Shown here: piece after piece, positions 9,650 through 18,413 of the stretch | Layout: every line of letters starts with the position of its first letter | How positions within the stretch are numbered: position 1 is the first letter of the stretch | Origin: Auraticoccus cholistanensis | GTDB lineage: Bacteria; Actinomycetota; Actinomycetes; Propionibacteriales; Propionibacteriaceae | Length of the DNA stretch: 64,000 nt | Reading direction: 5' to 3' | Assembly: GCF_009742705.1 (NCBI RefSeq) | Contig: NZ_WPCU01000010.1 | Coordinates: 420,391 to 484,390, forward strand | The notes under the pieces: generated by a model | The model's input: only the letters and a program-made list of their open reading frames with translations | Told to the model about the DNA's origin: nothing | Databases searched by the model: none | Made by a program: the position numbers and the translations under genes

Positions 9650-11313
9650 CGGGCCCCCTGCTGCTGCACCTCGGAGGCGGGCCGGGCCGGCTCCAGCGCG
9701 GGCAGCGGCAGGTCCACCGGGGCCAGCGGCAGCGGCGAGCGGTGCAGCGCCTGGCCCCGGCTGCGGGGCACGGTGAGCCGGAACTGCGCCCCGCGGCCCG
9801 GACGTCCCCAGGCGTGCAGCCAGCCGTCGTGCAGCCGGGCGTCCTCCAGCGAGATGGCCAGGCCGAGCCCGGTGCCGCCCACGGTGCGCGCCCGCGAGGG
9901 GTCGGCGCGCCAGAACCGGTGGAAGACCTGCTCGGCCTGCTCGGCGGCGAAGCCGACGCCGTGGTCGCGGACGGCCACCGCCACCGCGTGCTCGTCGGCG
10001 GCCACCGAGATGTCGATCGGGCGGCGCTCGCCGTGCTCGATGGCGTTGGTGATGAGGTTGCGCAGGATCCGCGCGATGCGCCGCGGGTCGACCTCGGCGG
10101 TGCAGGGACCGGCCGGGCGGAGCAGCCGCAGCGGCGTCCGGGCCCGGGCGGCGAAGGACTGCTGGGCGGCCATCTCCCGCTCCACCAGGTCGACCAGGTC
10201 GTGCTCCTCCAGCGCCAGCACGGCGGCGCCCGCGTCGAAGCGGGAGATCTCCAGCAGGTCGCCCAGCAGCTGCTCGAAGCGGTCCACCTCGTGGTACAGC
10301 AGCTCGGCCGAGCGCGCCTCCACCGGGGCGAAGTCCTCCCGCGCCTCGTGCAGCACCTCCGCCGCCATCCGCACCGTGGTCAGCGGGGTGCGGAGCTCGT
10401 GGCTGACGTCGGAGACGAACTGCTGCTGCACCCGCGAGAGCTCCTCCAGCCGCACGATCTGCTGCTGCAGCTCCGAGGCCATGTGGTTCATCGAGACCGC
10501 CAGGCTGGCCAGGTCGTCGGTGCCCCGCACTTCGAGCCGGTCGTCGAGGTGGCCGGCGGCCAGCCGCTCGGCGGTCAGCCGGGCCTCGCGCACCGGGTCG
10601 ACCACCTGCCGGGCGACCAGGGCCGCGACCACGGTGAGGGCGAGCACCAGCAACGTCCCGGTGGTGGCCACCGCGCGCTGGACGACCTCCAGGGTGGCCA
10701 GCTCGTCGGTCAGCGGGAACAGGAAGTAGATGGCGTAGCGGCCGGCCCCGGGGGCCAGCAGGGACCCGCCGACGGCGACGCCGGGGACCGCCTCCGAGCC
10801 GTCGGTCCAGGTGATGCGGGTGGGGGTGACCCAGGTGCCCTCCTCCTCGGCCACCTGCAGCCGCAGCGTCTCGGGGACGCTGGCCGCCGAGACCCGCGGG
10901 GAGCGGATGTCGGACACCGGGCCCTGCACGACCACCTCGTACTGGCCGCTGGTGGCTCCCCGGTTGGCCACCTCGACGGTGAGCCGGGTCAGCACCTCGT
11001 TGACGTTGGAGGTGGCGAGGTCGGCGGCCTGCAGCGAGCGCTGGGCGGTGTCCATGGCCACCGCCGCCTCGGCCAGCGCCGACTCCTGCTTGCTGCTGAG
11101 GATCCCCTCGGTGGCCTGCTGCATCAGCAGGAAGCCGCCGAGCAGCATCACCACCGTCGAGGCGGCCAGCGTGGAGGCGATCACCCGCAGCGGCAGCGAG
11201 CTCCACCACAGCCGCACCGGCGCGCCCTGCAGCCGCGCCCACCGGGAGGGGGTCGCCGGCTCGGCCCGGGGTGGCTCGACCCGGGACGGCTCAGCCCCGG
11301 CTGGTGCCGTCAC
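9646..11313 (-). CDS. mtrB: Two-component sensor histidine kinase MtrB
   Basis: 555 residues. Partner of MtrA in envelope and cell-division control. Membrane segments at about 35-60 (LRVIASTLAASTVVMLLGG) and 205-230 (TGTLLVLALTVVAALVARQV) flank an extracytoplasmic sensor; a HAMP domain follows (VDPVREARLTAERLAAG). The H-box is FVSDVSHELRTPLTTVRM near 320, the N-box is ILRNLITNAIEHGE near 435, and the G-boxes are DHGVGF and GGTGLGLAIS. The GTG start at 11313 overlaps the mtrA end by 23 bases. Confidence 0.95.
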   Translation of the reverse strand: MTAPAGAEPSRVEPPRAEPATPSRWARLQGAPVRLWWSSLPLRVIASTLAASTVVMLLGGFLLMQQATEGILSSKQESALAEAAVAMDTAQRSLQAADLATSNVNEVLTRLTVEVANRGATSGQYEVVVQGPVSDIRSPRVSAASVPETLRLQVAEEEGTWVTPTRITWTDGSEAVPGVAVGGSLLAPGAGRYAIYFLFPLTDELATLEVVQRAVATTGTLLVLALTVVAALVARQVVDPVREARLTAERLAAGHLDDRLEVRGTDDLASLAVSMNHMASELQQQIVRLEELSRVQQQFVSDVSHELRTPLTTVRMAAEVLHEAREDFAPVEARSAELLYHEVDRFEQLLGDLLEISRFDAGAAVLALEEHDLVDLVEREMAAQQSFAARARTPLRLLRPAGPCTAEVDPRRIARILRNLITNAIEHGERRPIDISVAADEHAVAVAVRDHGVGFAAEQAEQVFHRFWRADPSRARTVGGTGLGLAISLEDARLHDGWLHAWGRPGRGAQFRLTVPRSRGQALHRSPLPLAPVDLPLPALEPARPASEVQQQGAR

Positions 11314-12007
11314 CGGCCTTGTACCCGATGCCGCGCACGGTCACCACGATCTCGGGCCGCTCGGGGTCGCGCTCGATCTTGGAGCGCAGCCGCTGCACGT
11401 GGACGTTGACCAGCCGGGTGTCGGCGGCGTGCCGGTAGCCCCACACCTGCTCGAGCAGGACCTCCCGGCTGAAGACGCGGCGGGGGTTCTTGGCCAGCGC
11501 GAGCAGCAGGTCGAACTCCAGCGGGGTGAGCGAGATCTCGCGCCCGGCCCGGCGCACCGAGTGCCCCTCGACGCTGATGGTCAGGTCGCCGACGCGCAGC
11601 TCGTCGTCGCCCGGGGCCGACGGCAGCCGCCGCAGCCGGGTGCGGATCCGGGCCACCAGCTCCTTGGCCTTGAACGGCTTGGCCACGTAGTCGTCGGCGC
11701 CGGCCTCCAGCCCGGCGACCACGTCGATGGTGTCGGAGCGGGCGGTCAGCATCACCACCGGCACCCCGGACTCGGCCCGCAGGTCGCGGCAGACGTCGAC
11801 CCCGTCCCGGCCGGGGAGCATCAGGTCGAGCAGCACGAGGTCGGGCTGGTGGGTGCGGAAGGCGTCCAGGGCCTCGTCGCCGTGGCACACCCAGACCGGG
11901 TCGAAGCCCTCCTGGCGCAGCACGATCTGCAGCATCTCGGCCAGGGCGGCGTCGTCGTCGACGACCAGGATGCGGCTGCGCTGGCTCGGGGACCTGGTCT
12001 CCGACAC
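11291..12007 (-). CDS. mtrA: Two-component response regulator MtrA, OmpR/PhoB type
   Basis: 238 residues. The receiver domain (1-125) has the acidic pocket VVDDD (17-19), phosphoacceptor Asp61 in DLVLLDLMLPGRDG, MLTARS and the switch Lys in YVAKPFKAKEL. The C-terminal winged helix (about 140-235) has LTPLEFDLLLALAKNPRRVF and the recognition segment YRHAADTRLVNVHVQRLRSK. GTG start with GGAGG five bases upstream. First gene of mtrA-mtrB-lpqB. Almost identical in layout to mycobacterial MtrA, which binds oriC and division genes. Confidence 0.97.
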   Translation of the reverse strand: MSETRSPSQRSRILVVDDDAALAEMLQIVLRQEGFDPVWVCHGDEALDAFRTHQPDLVLLDLMLPGRDGVDVCRDLRAESGVPVVMLTARSDTIDVVAGLEAGADDYVAKPFKAKELVARIRTRLRRLPSAPGDDELRVGDLTISVEGHSVRRAGREISLTPLEFDLLLALAKNPRRVFSREVLLEQVWGYRHAADTRLVNVHVQRLRSKIERDPERPEIVVTVRGIGYKAGDGTSRG

Positions 12008-12144
12008 GTGCCCTCCGTTTCGCTCGGCCGCCTCACCGGACGCGGTGCGGCGGCGCTCCCGCTCGGCATCCTACGCGCGCCCGGACGGGGCAGGCGTGCG
12101 CGCGAGGCCCGCCGCGCTGGCCCCCGCCGTGGGAGACTGCGCCC

Positions 12145-13218
12145 GTGACCGCCCTGCCACCCCCGCCGGGAGCGTCGCGGGCGCGCCCGGAGGTGGCCCG
12201 GGCGGCGGAGCAGGCGCTGCTGCCGCTGCGGCCGCTGACCCTGGGCGAGATCCTCGACGCCGGCTTCTGGGTGGTGGTGCGCAACGCCCGCGCCATGGTG
12301 GGGCTGCCGCTCGGGGTGGCGGTGCTGCAGGGGCTGTTCGTGCTCACCCTGCTCTGGCTGTGGCGTCTGCTCGGCCAGCACACCTCGCAGCTGGTCGCCG
12401 GGGTCGTCGTCGTGCTGGTGGCCCTGCTGGGGCTGCTGGCCGGAGGCGTGCTGCTGGTCTGGCTGACCGCCGTGCTCTCCCGGTTCAGCCTGCGGACGGT
12501 GCTGGGTCCCGGCTTCGCCCCCACCACCACCTCGATCGGCTGGCGGCAGAACCTCCGGCTGCTGGGGCCGATGACGGGGTTCGCCGTGCTGGCCACGGTG
12601 CTGCTGGCGGTGGTGTCGTGGCTCAGCTCCTTCGTCAGCGTGCTGGCGCTCCCGCTCACCGTCACCGGTGACCCGGTGCTCGCGGCCGCCGGGTCGCTGC
12701 TCGCGCTCGTGCTGATGGCCGGCGTGGCCTGCTGGGGCTACAGCTACCTGCTGCTGGCCGTCCCGGTCTACGCCCTCGAGTCGGCGTCGGCGCCCAGCTG
12801 GATCGGCCGGCCGCGCCGCGAGACGTGGATGCCGGTGGCCTTCGTCCGGGCTCTCGTGCTGGTCGGCGGACGGCAGGTGCTGCGGGCGCTGGTGCTGACC
12901 GGCGCGGTGATCGGCATGGTCTCGGCCGCGTTCTGGGCGGTGGTGCTGGCGGCGCTGGTGGCCGTGGCGGTCTACGGCCCGGTGCTGCCGGTGTCGGCGG
13001 CGGACGTCGGGGCGCTGGCCGACCGTCCCGGGACGTGGTTCGTGGCCGGCAGCCTGCTCACCGTGCTGCTGGGCTGCGTGCTGCCCTTCGCCGCCTCCAC
13101 CCAGACGGTGTTCTACCTGGACCTGCGGATGCGCCGCGAGGGGCTGGACGTGGCGATGCGCTTCGACTGCGTGCAGGTCCCCCAGCCGACCGCGGCTCCC
13201 GGCATGGTGCGGCCGTGA
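12145..13218 (+). CDS. Polytopic membrane protein of the MoxR/DUF58 gene cluster
   Basis: 357 residues, about six to eight hydrophobic segments. The soluble start includes LLPLRPLTLGEILDAGFWVVVRNARAM's first part, a motif seen in actinobacterial membrane proteins that precede DUF4129 genes and are sometimes named glycerophosphoryl diester phosphodiesterase membrane-domain proteins; no catalytic residues are visible. GTG start without Shine-Dalgarno; GAGACT lies six bases upstream, so the mRNA may be leaderless. The stop overlaps the next start (GTGA). Divergent from mtrA. Likely part of an envelope module; function unknown. Confidence 0.8.
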   Translation: MTALPPPPGASRARPEVARAAEQALLPLRPLTLGEILDAGFWVVVRNARAMVGLPLGVAVLQGLFVLTLLWLWRLLGQHTSQLVAGVVVVLVALLGLLAGGVLLVWLTAVLSRFSLRTVLGPGFAPTTTSIGWRQNLRLLGPMTGFAVLATVLLAVVSWLSSFVSVLALPLTVTGDPVLAAAGSLLALVLMAGVACWGYSYLLLAVPVYALESASAPSWIGRPRRETWMPVAFVRALVLVGGRQVLRALVLTGAVIGMVSAAFWAVVLAALVAVAVYGPVLPVSAADVGALADRPGTWFVAGSLLTVLLGCVLPFAASTQTVFYLDLRMRREGLDVAMRFDCVQVPQPTAAPGMVRP

Positions 13219-13907
13219 TCCCCCTCGACGTCCCGGTCGAGACGGCCCGCGAGGAGGCCCGCCGGCTGGTGGCCGAGGAGCTGGCGCGGGCCCGCTACGA
13301 CATCGAGCGGCCCGCCTGGCTGGACCGGCTGCTGCAGCGGGCGGTCGAGCTGCTGGAGTCGCTGCTGCGCCGGGTCGGGGACCTGGTCGAGTGGCTGGTG
13401 GAGCTGTTCCCCGACGGCGGCGGGCGGAGCGGCGGCGGCGACTCCGGCGGCTGGCTGGTGGCCGGCGTGGTCGTGCTGGTGCTGGCGCTGGCCCTGCTGC
13501 TGTGGCGGGTCGGGCTGCCGCAGCTCAACCGCAGCAGCCGCGACGCCCGGGTCGGCACCCACGTCGAGGTCTCCCCGCAGGACTACCGGACGCTGGCCGA
13601 GCAGGCCGCCGCCGCCGGCGACTGGACCCGTGCCGTCGTGGAGGAGTTCCGCGCCCTGGTGCGCGAGCTCGAGCAGCTGACGGTGATCGACCCGCGGCCG
13701 AGCCGCACCGCCACCGAGGTGGCGTGGCGGGCGTCGGTCGTGGTGCCGGAGGCGGAGGCGGACCTGCGCCGGGCGGCGGCGGCGTTCAACGACGCCGTCT
13801 ACGGCGGCCGGCCCGCCGGGGCCGGGCAGTGGGAGGAGCTGCGCGCCACCTCGGCCCGGGTCCTCGCCGCCGCCCGGCAGGTCGACCTCGGCGAGGTGCC
13901 GGCGTGA
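13215..13907 (+). CDS. DUF4129 domain membrane protein
   Basis: 230 residues. One membrane segment at about 78-100 (WLVAGVVVLVLALALLLWRV) separates an amphipathic N-terminus (ETAREEARRLVAEELARARY) from a cytoplasmic C-terminal DUF4129 domain (DYRTLAEQAAAAGDWTRAVV, PSRTATEVAW, FNDAVYGGRPAG). DUF4129 resembles the C-terminal part of transglutaminase-like proteins in MoxR loci. The GTG at 13215 overlaps the previous stop by four bases, and its own stop overlaps the next start the same way, so coordinated translation is expected. Confidence 0.88.
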   Translation: MIPLDVPVETAREEARRLVAEELARARYDIERPAWLDRLLQRAVELLESLLRRVGDLVEWLVELFPDGGGRSGGGDSGGWLVAGVVVLVLALALLLWRVGLPQLNRSSRDARVGTHVEVSPQDYRTLAEQAAAAGDWTRAVVEEFRALVRELEQLTVIDPRPSRTATEVAWRASVVVPEAEADLRRAAAAFNDAVYGGRPAGAGQWEELRATSARVLAAARQVDLGEVPA

Positions 13908-15013
13908 GGCGGCACCGTGCGTGGCTGCGGCCGGTGGCCCTGCTGCTGGCGGCGGCGCTGGTGCTGGTGGTGGTGGCCGGGCTGCTGGGGCGCGGCGAGC
14001 GCCGCAGCGGCGACCCCCGCTCCACCCGTCCCGACGGCACCGCGGTGCTGGTCGCGGTGCTGGCCGGGCAGGGCGTGGACGTCCGGGTGGCCGGCTCCGT
14101 GGCCTCCGCCGCCCGCGGCGCCCGGTCGCCGTGGACGCTCGTGGTCAGCCACCCCGACGACCTGCGGGCCGACGAGTGGCAGCGGCTGCTGGCCGCGGGC
14201 CCCAGCGAGCTCGTGCTGCTCTCCCCCGGCGCGGACAGCGTCGCGCGGCTCGACCTGCCGGTACGGGTGACGCCGCTGCTCGCGCCCCAGGTGGCGGACC
14301 CCGGCTGCGACGACCCGGCCGCCGCCCGCGCCGGCAGCACCCGCTCCGCGGCCGCCGACCTGGCCTACGCCGCCGCCGACCGGACCGCCGGCTGCTACGG
14401 CTACGGCCGCAGCGGCTGGGGCTCGCTGCGGCTGCCCGTCGGCGCCACCGGCGTCCACCTGCTGGGGACGGGCTGGGCCAACGCCGAGCTGCTGGACGAG
14501 GGCAACGCCTCCTACGCGCTGCAGTCGCTGGGCCGGCACGCGGAGCTGGTCTGGCTGCCCGCCCCCGAGCCCCGTCCGGAGCCGGAGGCGGAGCCGGCGG
14601 CGTCCCCCTCGCTGCTGCCGCCGTGGTGGCAGCTGGCGGTGCTGCAGCTGCTGGCCGCCTTCGTCGCGCTGCTGCTGTGGCGGGGCCGCCGGCTCGGACC
14701 GGTCGTCACCGAGGGGCTGCCCGTGGTGGTGCCGGCCGGTGAGGCGGTCGAGGGCCACGGCCGGCTGTACCACCGGATCGGGGCCCGTGAGCACGCCGCC
14801 GAGGTGCTGCGCCGCGCCACCCGCGCCCGGCTGACCCGCCGCCTGGGCCCCAGCGACCCGCTGGCCCTGGTCGAGGTGGTGAGCACCACCACCGGCGCCG
14901 ACCGCGACCGGGTGCGTCGCGTGCTGGCCGGACCGCCGCCCGCCGACGACGACGAGCTGGCCCGCCTCGCCCGGGAGCTGCGCGAGCTCGAGGAGGCGAC
15001 CCGCGCCCCGTGA
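13904..15013 (+). CDS. DUF4350 domain membrane protein
   Basis: 369 residues. A membrane segment near the N-terminus (LRPVALLLAAALVLVVVAGL) is followed by an extracytoplasmic DUF4350-type domain (DPRSTRPDGTAVLVAVLAGQ, LVLLSPGADSVARL), a Pro/Glu-rich stretch (PEPRPEPEAEPAA), a second membrane segment (LAVLQLLAAFVALLLW near 250) and a cytoplasmic tail with EHAAEVLRRATRARLTRRLG. The GTG at 13904 is chosen because it overlaps the DUF4129 stop (GTGA); the open frame upstream is antiphase reading. Function unknown; always found near MoxR and DUF58 genes in actinobacteria. Confidence 0.87.
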   Translation: MRRHRAWLRPVALLLAAALVLVVVAGLLGRGERRSGDPRSTRPDGTAVLVAVLAGQGVDVRVAGSVASAARGARSPWTLVVSHPDDLRADEWQRLLAAGPSELVLLSPGADSVARLDLPVRVTPLLAPQVADPGCDDPAAARAGSTRSAAADLAYAAADRTAGCYGYGRSGWGSLRLPVGATGVHLLGTGWANAELLDEGNASYALQSLGRHAELVWLPAPEPRPEPEAEPAASPSLLPPWWQLAVLQLLAAFVALLLWRGRRLGPVVTEGLPVVVPAGEAVEGHGRLYHRIGAREHAAEVLRRATRARLTRRLGPSDPLALVEVVSTTTGADRDRVRRVLAGPPPADDDELARLARELRELEEATRAP

Positions 15014-15101
15014 CCGCACCAGCCGACGACCGACCCCCCACCTCCCCTCCGACACGCCGTCTCCCCCCATGCCCGCCACGCCGCAGCCAGGAAGGGCCGC
15101 C

Positions 15102-16073
15102 ATGACCCAGACCGACCACCAGCCGTCCACCGCACGACGGGCGCTCGGCGAGATCCGCACCGAGGTCGCCAAGGCCGTCGTCGGCCAGGAGACGGCGGTG
15201 ACCTCGCTGCTGATCTGCCTGCTCTGCCGGGGCCACATCCTCTTCGAGGGCGTGCCGGGGACGGCCAAGACGCTGCTGGTGCGCAGCTTCGCCGCCGCTC
15301 TGCAGGTGGACACCAAGCGGGTGCAGTTCACCCCCGACCTGATGCCCGGGGACATCACCGGCTCCCTGGTCTACGACAGCCGGACCGCCGAGTTCGCCTT
15401 CCGCGAGGGGCCGCTGTTCACCTCGCTGCTGCTGGCCGACGAGGTGAACCGCACCCCGCCGAAGACCCAGGCCGCCCTGCTGGAGGCGATGGAGGAGCGC
15501 CAGGTCACCCTGGACGGGCGGCCGCGCCGGCTGCCGGAGCCGTTCATGGTGGCCGCCACCCAGAACCCGGTGGAGTACGAGGGCACCTACCCGCTGCCGG
15601 AGGCCCAGCTGGACCGGTTCCTGATGAAGGTGACCATCGACCTGCCGCCGCGCGAGGCCGAGCTGGAGGTGCTGACCCGCCACTCCCGCGGCTTCGACCC
15701 CTCCGACCTGGCGGCGGCCGGGGTGCGCGCGGTGGCCGGGCCCGAGGACCTGCTGCGGGCCCGCGAGGAGGTGCGGCGGGTGGTGGTCCACCCCGCGGTG
15801 CTGGCCTACGTGGTCGACGTGGTCCGCGCCACCCGCCAGTCGCCGTCGCTGCGGATGGGTGTCTCCCCCCGCGGCGCCACGGCGCTGCTGAACGCGGCCC
15901 GGGCCTGGGCGTGGCTGTCGGGGCGGGAGTACGTCGCCCCCGACGACGTCAAGGCGCTGGCCTTCCCCACGCTGCGTCACCGGATCAGCCTCCGCCCCGA
16001 GGCCGAGCTCGACGGGCTCACCGCCGACGCCGTGGTGGAGTCGGTGCTGGCCACGGTCCCGGTGCCGCGGTGA
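15102..16073 (+). CDS. MoxR family AAA+ ATPase
   Basis: 323 residues. A chaperone-like AAA+ ATPase that typically works with a VWA or DUF58 protein to mature or insert metal into clients. Walker A is GVPGTAKT (about 52), Walker B with sensor is LLLADEVNRTPPKTQAALLEAMEE, sensor 1 is VAATQNPVEYEGTYPLPEAQ, and an arginine finger region (EAQLDRFLMKV) follows. The ATG at 15102 has AGGAAGG upstream; ATG 15069 has none and is less likely. About 88 bases separate it from the DUF4350 gene, so it may have its own ribosome entry but shares the operon. Confidence 0.93.
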   Translation: MTQTDHQPSTARRALGEIRTEVAKAVVGQETAVTSLLICLLCRGHILFEGVPGTAKTLLVRSFAAALQVDTKRVQFTPDLMPGDITGSLVYDSRTAEFAFREGPLFTSLLLADEVNRTPPKTQAALLEAMEERQVTLDGRPRRLPEPFMVAATQNPVEYEGTYPLPEAQLDRFLMKVTIDLPPREAELEVLTRHSRGFDPSDLAAAGVRAVAGPEDLLRAREEVRRVVVHPAVLAYVVDVVRATRQSPSLRMGVSPRGATALLNAARAWAWLSGREYVAPDDVKALAFPTLRHRISLRPEAELDGLTADAVVESVLATVPVPR

Positions 16074-16104
16074 CCGCCACCCCACGCCCCGCCGGAGCCC
16101 GGCC

Positions 16105-17397
16105 GTGGTGCTGACCTGGCGGCCGCTGGCGCTGCTGCTGCTCACCCTGCCGCTGGTGGTGTGGCTCCGCACCGGCTGGGCCCCGCTGGTGACCGTCGGT
16201 GCGACCGCGGCCGTGGTGGTCGCGGACCTGCTGCTGGCCCCGTCGGCCCGCCGGCTGCAGGTGCGCCGCAGCGGCGACACCTCGGTCCGCCTCGGCGAGC
16301 AGGCGCAGGTCCACGTCACCGTCGCCCACCCCGGCCGGCGGACGGCCCGGTGCCGGGTCCGCGACGCCTGGGTGCCCTCGGCCGCGGCCCGGGGCGGGGT
16401 GGGGACGATGGTGCTGCCTCCCGGTCAGCGGCGCCGGCACACCACCACGCTGCACCCCACCCGCCGGGGCGACCGGCGCAGCGGACCGGTCACCGTCCGG
16501 GTGCTCGGCCCGCTCGGCTTCGCGGGACGCCAGGCCGACCACCCCGCTCCCTGGACGGTGCGGGTGCTGCCGCCGTTCACCAGCCGCAAGCACCTGCCCA
16601 GCCGGCTCAACCGGCTCCGCGAGCTCGAGGGACGCACCCTGCTGCTGCAGCGCGGGGAGGGGACGGAGTTCGACAGCCTGCGCGAATACGTCCCCGGCGA
16701 CGACGTCCGCTCCATCGACTGGCGCGGCACCGCCCGCTCGACCACCGTGGTGGTCCGCACCTGGCGCCCCGAGCGGGACCGCCACGTGCTGGTCGTCGTC
16801 GACAGCGGCCGCGCCTCCGCCGGCCGGGTGGGCGACCAGCCACGGCTGGACCTGGCCATGGACGCCGCCCTGCTGCTCGCCGCGCTGGCCAGCCGGGCCG
16901 GTGACCGGGTGGACCTGCTGGTCGCCGACCGCCAGGTCCGGGCCAGCGTGCAGCGGGTGGGTGCCCCGGAGCTGCTCTCGGCCATGGTGCAGGCGATGGC
17001 CCCGGTCGAGCCGTTCCTGGTCGAGACCCACCACCGCAGCCTGGTGGGCGAGATCACCTCCCGGGTCGGGCAGCGCTCGCTGGTCGTCGTGCTGACCGCG
17101 CTGGACGAGGCCGCGGTCACCGAGGGCCTGCTGCCCGCGCTGGCCCCGCTGCTGCGACGCCACCGGCTGGTGGTCGGCGCCGTCGCCGACCCGCGGGTCG
17201 AGGAGCTGCTGACCCGCCGGGACTCCCCCGCCGACGCCTACGCCGCCGCGGCCGCCGAGGTGGACGGCGAGCGCCGGGCCCGTACCGCGCGGGCGCTGCA
17301 GCAGGCCGGGCTCACCGTGGTGCAGGCGCCGCCGGAGCGGTTCGCCCCGGACCTGGCCGACCACTACCTCGCCCTGCGGCAGGCCGGCCGGGTCTAG
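16105..17397 (+). CDS. DUF58 domain membrane-anchored protein
   Basis: 430 residues. Two hydrophobic segments at the N-terminus (RPLALLLLTLPLVVWLRTGW; LVTVGATAAVVVADLLLA) anchor a cytoplasmic DUF58 domain with the signature PGDDVRSIDWRGTARST and a VWA-like fold (HVLVVVDSGRASAG; RLDLAMDAALLLAALASRAG). DUF58 proteins pair with MoxR ATPases, which stands just upstream here. GTG 16105 or the tandem GTG 16108 may start it. It is the last gene of the plus-strand module and converges on the WXG100-like gene. Confidence 0.9.
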   Translation: MVLTWRPLALLLLTLPLVVWLRTGWAPLVTVGATAAVVVADLLLAPSARRLQVRRSGDTSVRLGEQAQVHVTVAHPGRRTARCRVRDAWVPSAAARGGVGTMVLPPGQRRRHTTTLHPTRRGDRRSGPVTVRVLGPLGFAGRQADHPAPWTVRVLPPFTSRKHLPSRLNRLRELEGRTLLLQRGEGTEFDSLREYVPGDDVRSIDWRGTARSTTVVVRTWRPERDRHVLVVVDSGRASAGRVGDQPRLDLAMDAALLLAALASRAGDRVDLLVADRQVRASVQRVGAPELLSAMVQAMAPVEPFLVETHHRSLVGEITSRVGQRSLVVVLTALDEAAVTEGLLPALAPLLRRHRLVVGAVADPRVEELLTRRDSPADAYAAAAAEVDGERRARTARALQQAGLTVVQAPPERFAPDLADHYLALRQAGRV

Positions 17398-17424
17398 CGC
17401 CCGACCGCCGGCGGGGACCGCGGC

Positions 17425-18396
17425 TCAGTCGTTGCCCTCGTCGCCGACCTCGACGGTGTCGGTGCGCTCCTGGTTGGAGCGGTCGACGCTCTCGGGGGTG
17501 TGACCGGTCTGCGGCAGCTGCTGCGGCTGCTGGGTCTGCTGCTCGGGGTCGGGCGCCGGCGGGGTGATCGGCGCCGGCGGCGCGGTGGGGGCCCCGGGCC
17601 GCATGTCCTGCATCGACTCGCTGCTGGCCACCGGCCAGCTGGGGGTGCTCAGCACCTTCGCCTCCGGCACGGTGGTCTCCATCGCCGTGCGGGCGTCCCC
17701 CGCGGGGTCGCTCCACACGCCGTCCCCGCTGTGGTAGCTCTTCAGCGTCTCCAGGTATCCCTCGAGGTAGTAGCGGGTGTTGTAGACGCGGTTGCCGAAG
17801 GTGGTGCCCGAGTCGTCGCCGGGGAGCGCGTCGACGGCGTCGGTGAGCCCCTCCACGTCGTTGAGGATGGCGGTGTAGACCCCGCCCAGCACGGCCGCGG
17901 CCTGCTCGACCCCGTAGGCGGCGGTGGCGACGTGCCCCTTCAGGTCGGCCATGGCCTGCACCTGGTCGGGGAGCTTCTTGCCGTAGGCCTCGGCCCCCGG
18001 TCCGGTCCAGTGCATCCGGGCCTGGCTGGTGGCGATGGTGTTCTCGTGGTCGCCGAGCTTGGCGGTCACGTCGTCCTTCCAGACCACGGCGGCGTCGTAG
18101 ACCAGCTTGGCCTTGCTGACGTGCCCGGCGAACTCGTCGGTCCAGTAGCCGTGCAGCTCGTCCCAGGCGGTGTTCATCTCCGCGACCAGCTCGTCGAAGC
18201 GGGCCCAGACGGCGTCCTCCTCGTCGCCGGAGGTGGTGAACCAGCCGTTGTACTCCTCGTCGAGCTTGTCCATCACCGCGTCCATCTCGTCGCGGTCGCG
18301 CTGCTCGGCGGTGGCCGTCATCTCCTTGAGGGCCTGCCAGGCCTCGGTCAGCTTGCCCGGCATGGCCGACCAGCTGGAGAAGTCAGGGGTGCTCAT
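17425..18396 (-). CDS. WXG100-like putative type VII secretion substrate
   Basis: 323 residues, mostly helical and acidic. N-terminal helices (MSTPDFSSWSAMPGKLTEAW; DRDEMDAVMDKLDEEYNGWF) lead to a central hairpin with a W-x-G turn in RMHWTGPGAEAYGKKLPDQV (about 150-170), followed by GHVATAAYGVEQAAAVLGG. This is the pattern of WXG100/EsxA-like proteins, but the protein is three times longer. The C-terminal 60 residues are rich in Pro and Gln and likely disordered. ATG with GAGGAG upstream. Third gene of a three-gene unit with 18418 and 19736. No secretion ATPase is nearby. The family was not recognised beyond this. Confidence 0.75.
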   Translation of the reverse strand: MSTPDFSSWSAMPGKLTEAWQALKEMTATAEQRDRDEMDAVMDKLDEEYNGWFTTSGDEEDAVWARFDELVAEMNTAWDELHGYWTDEFAGHVSKAKLVYDAAVVWKDDVTAKLGDHENTIATSQARMHWTGPGAEAYGKKLPDQVQAMADLKGHVATAAYGVEQAAAVLGGVYTAILNDVEGLTDAVDALPGDDSGTTFGNRVYNTRYYLEGYLETLKSYHSGDGVWSDPAGDARTAMETTVPEAKVLSTPSWPVASSESMQDMRPGAPTAPPAPITPPAPDPEQQTQQPQQLPQTGHTPESVDRSNQERTDTVEVGDEGND

Positions 18397-18413
18397 CGTG
18401 TGCTCCTCGGGGC

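Noticed and set aside
7892-11242. A single 1116-residue reading that would fuse lpqB to upstream sequence
   Set aside because: The part above 9649 is antiphase reading of mtrB. Lipobox and GTGA overlap place the lpqB start at 9649.
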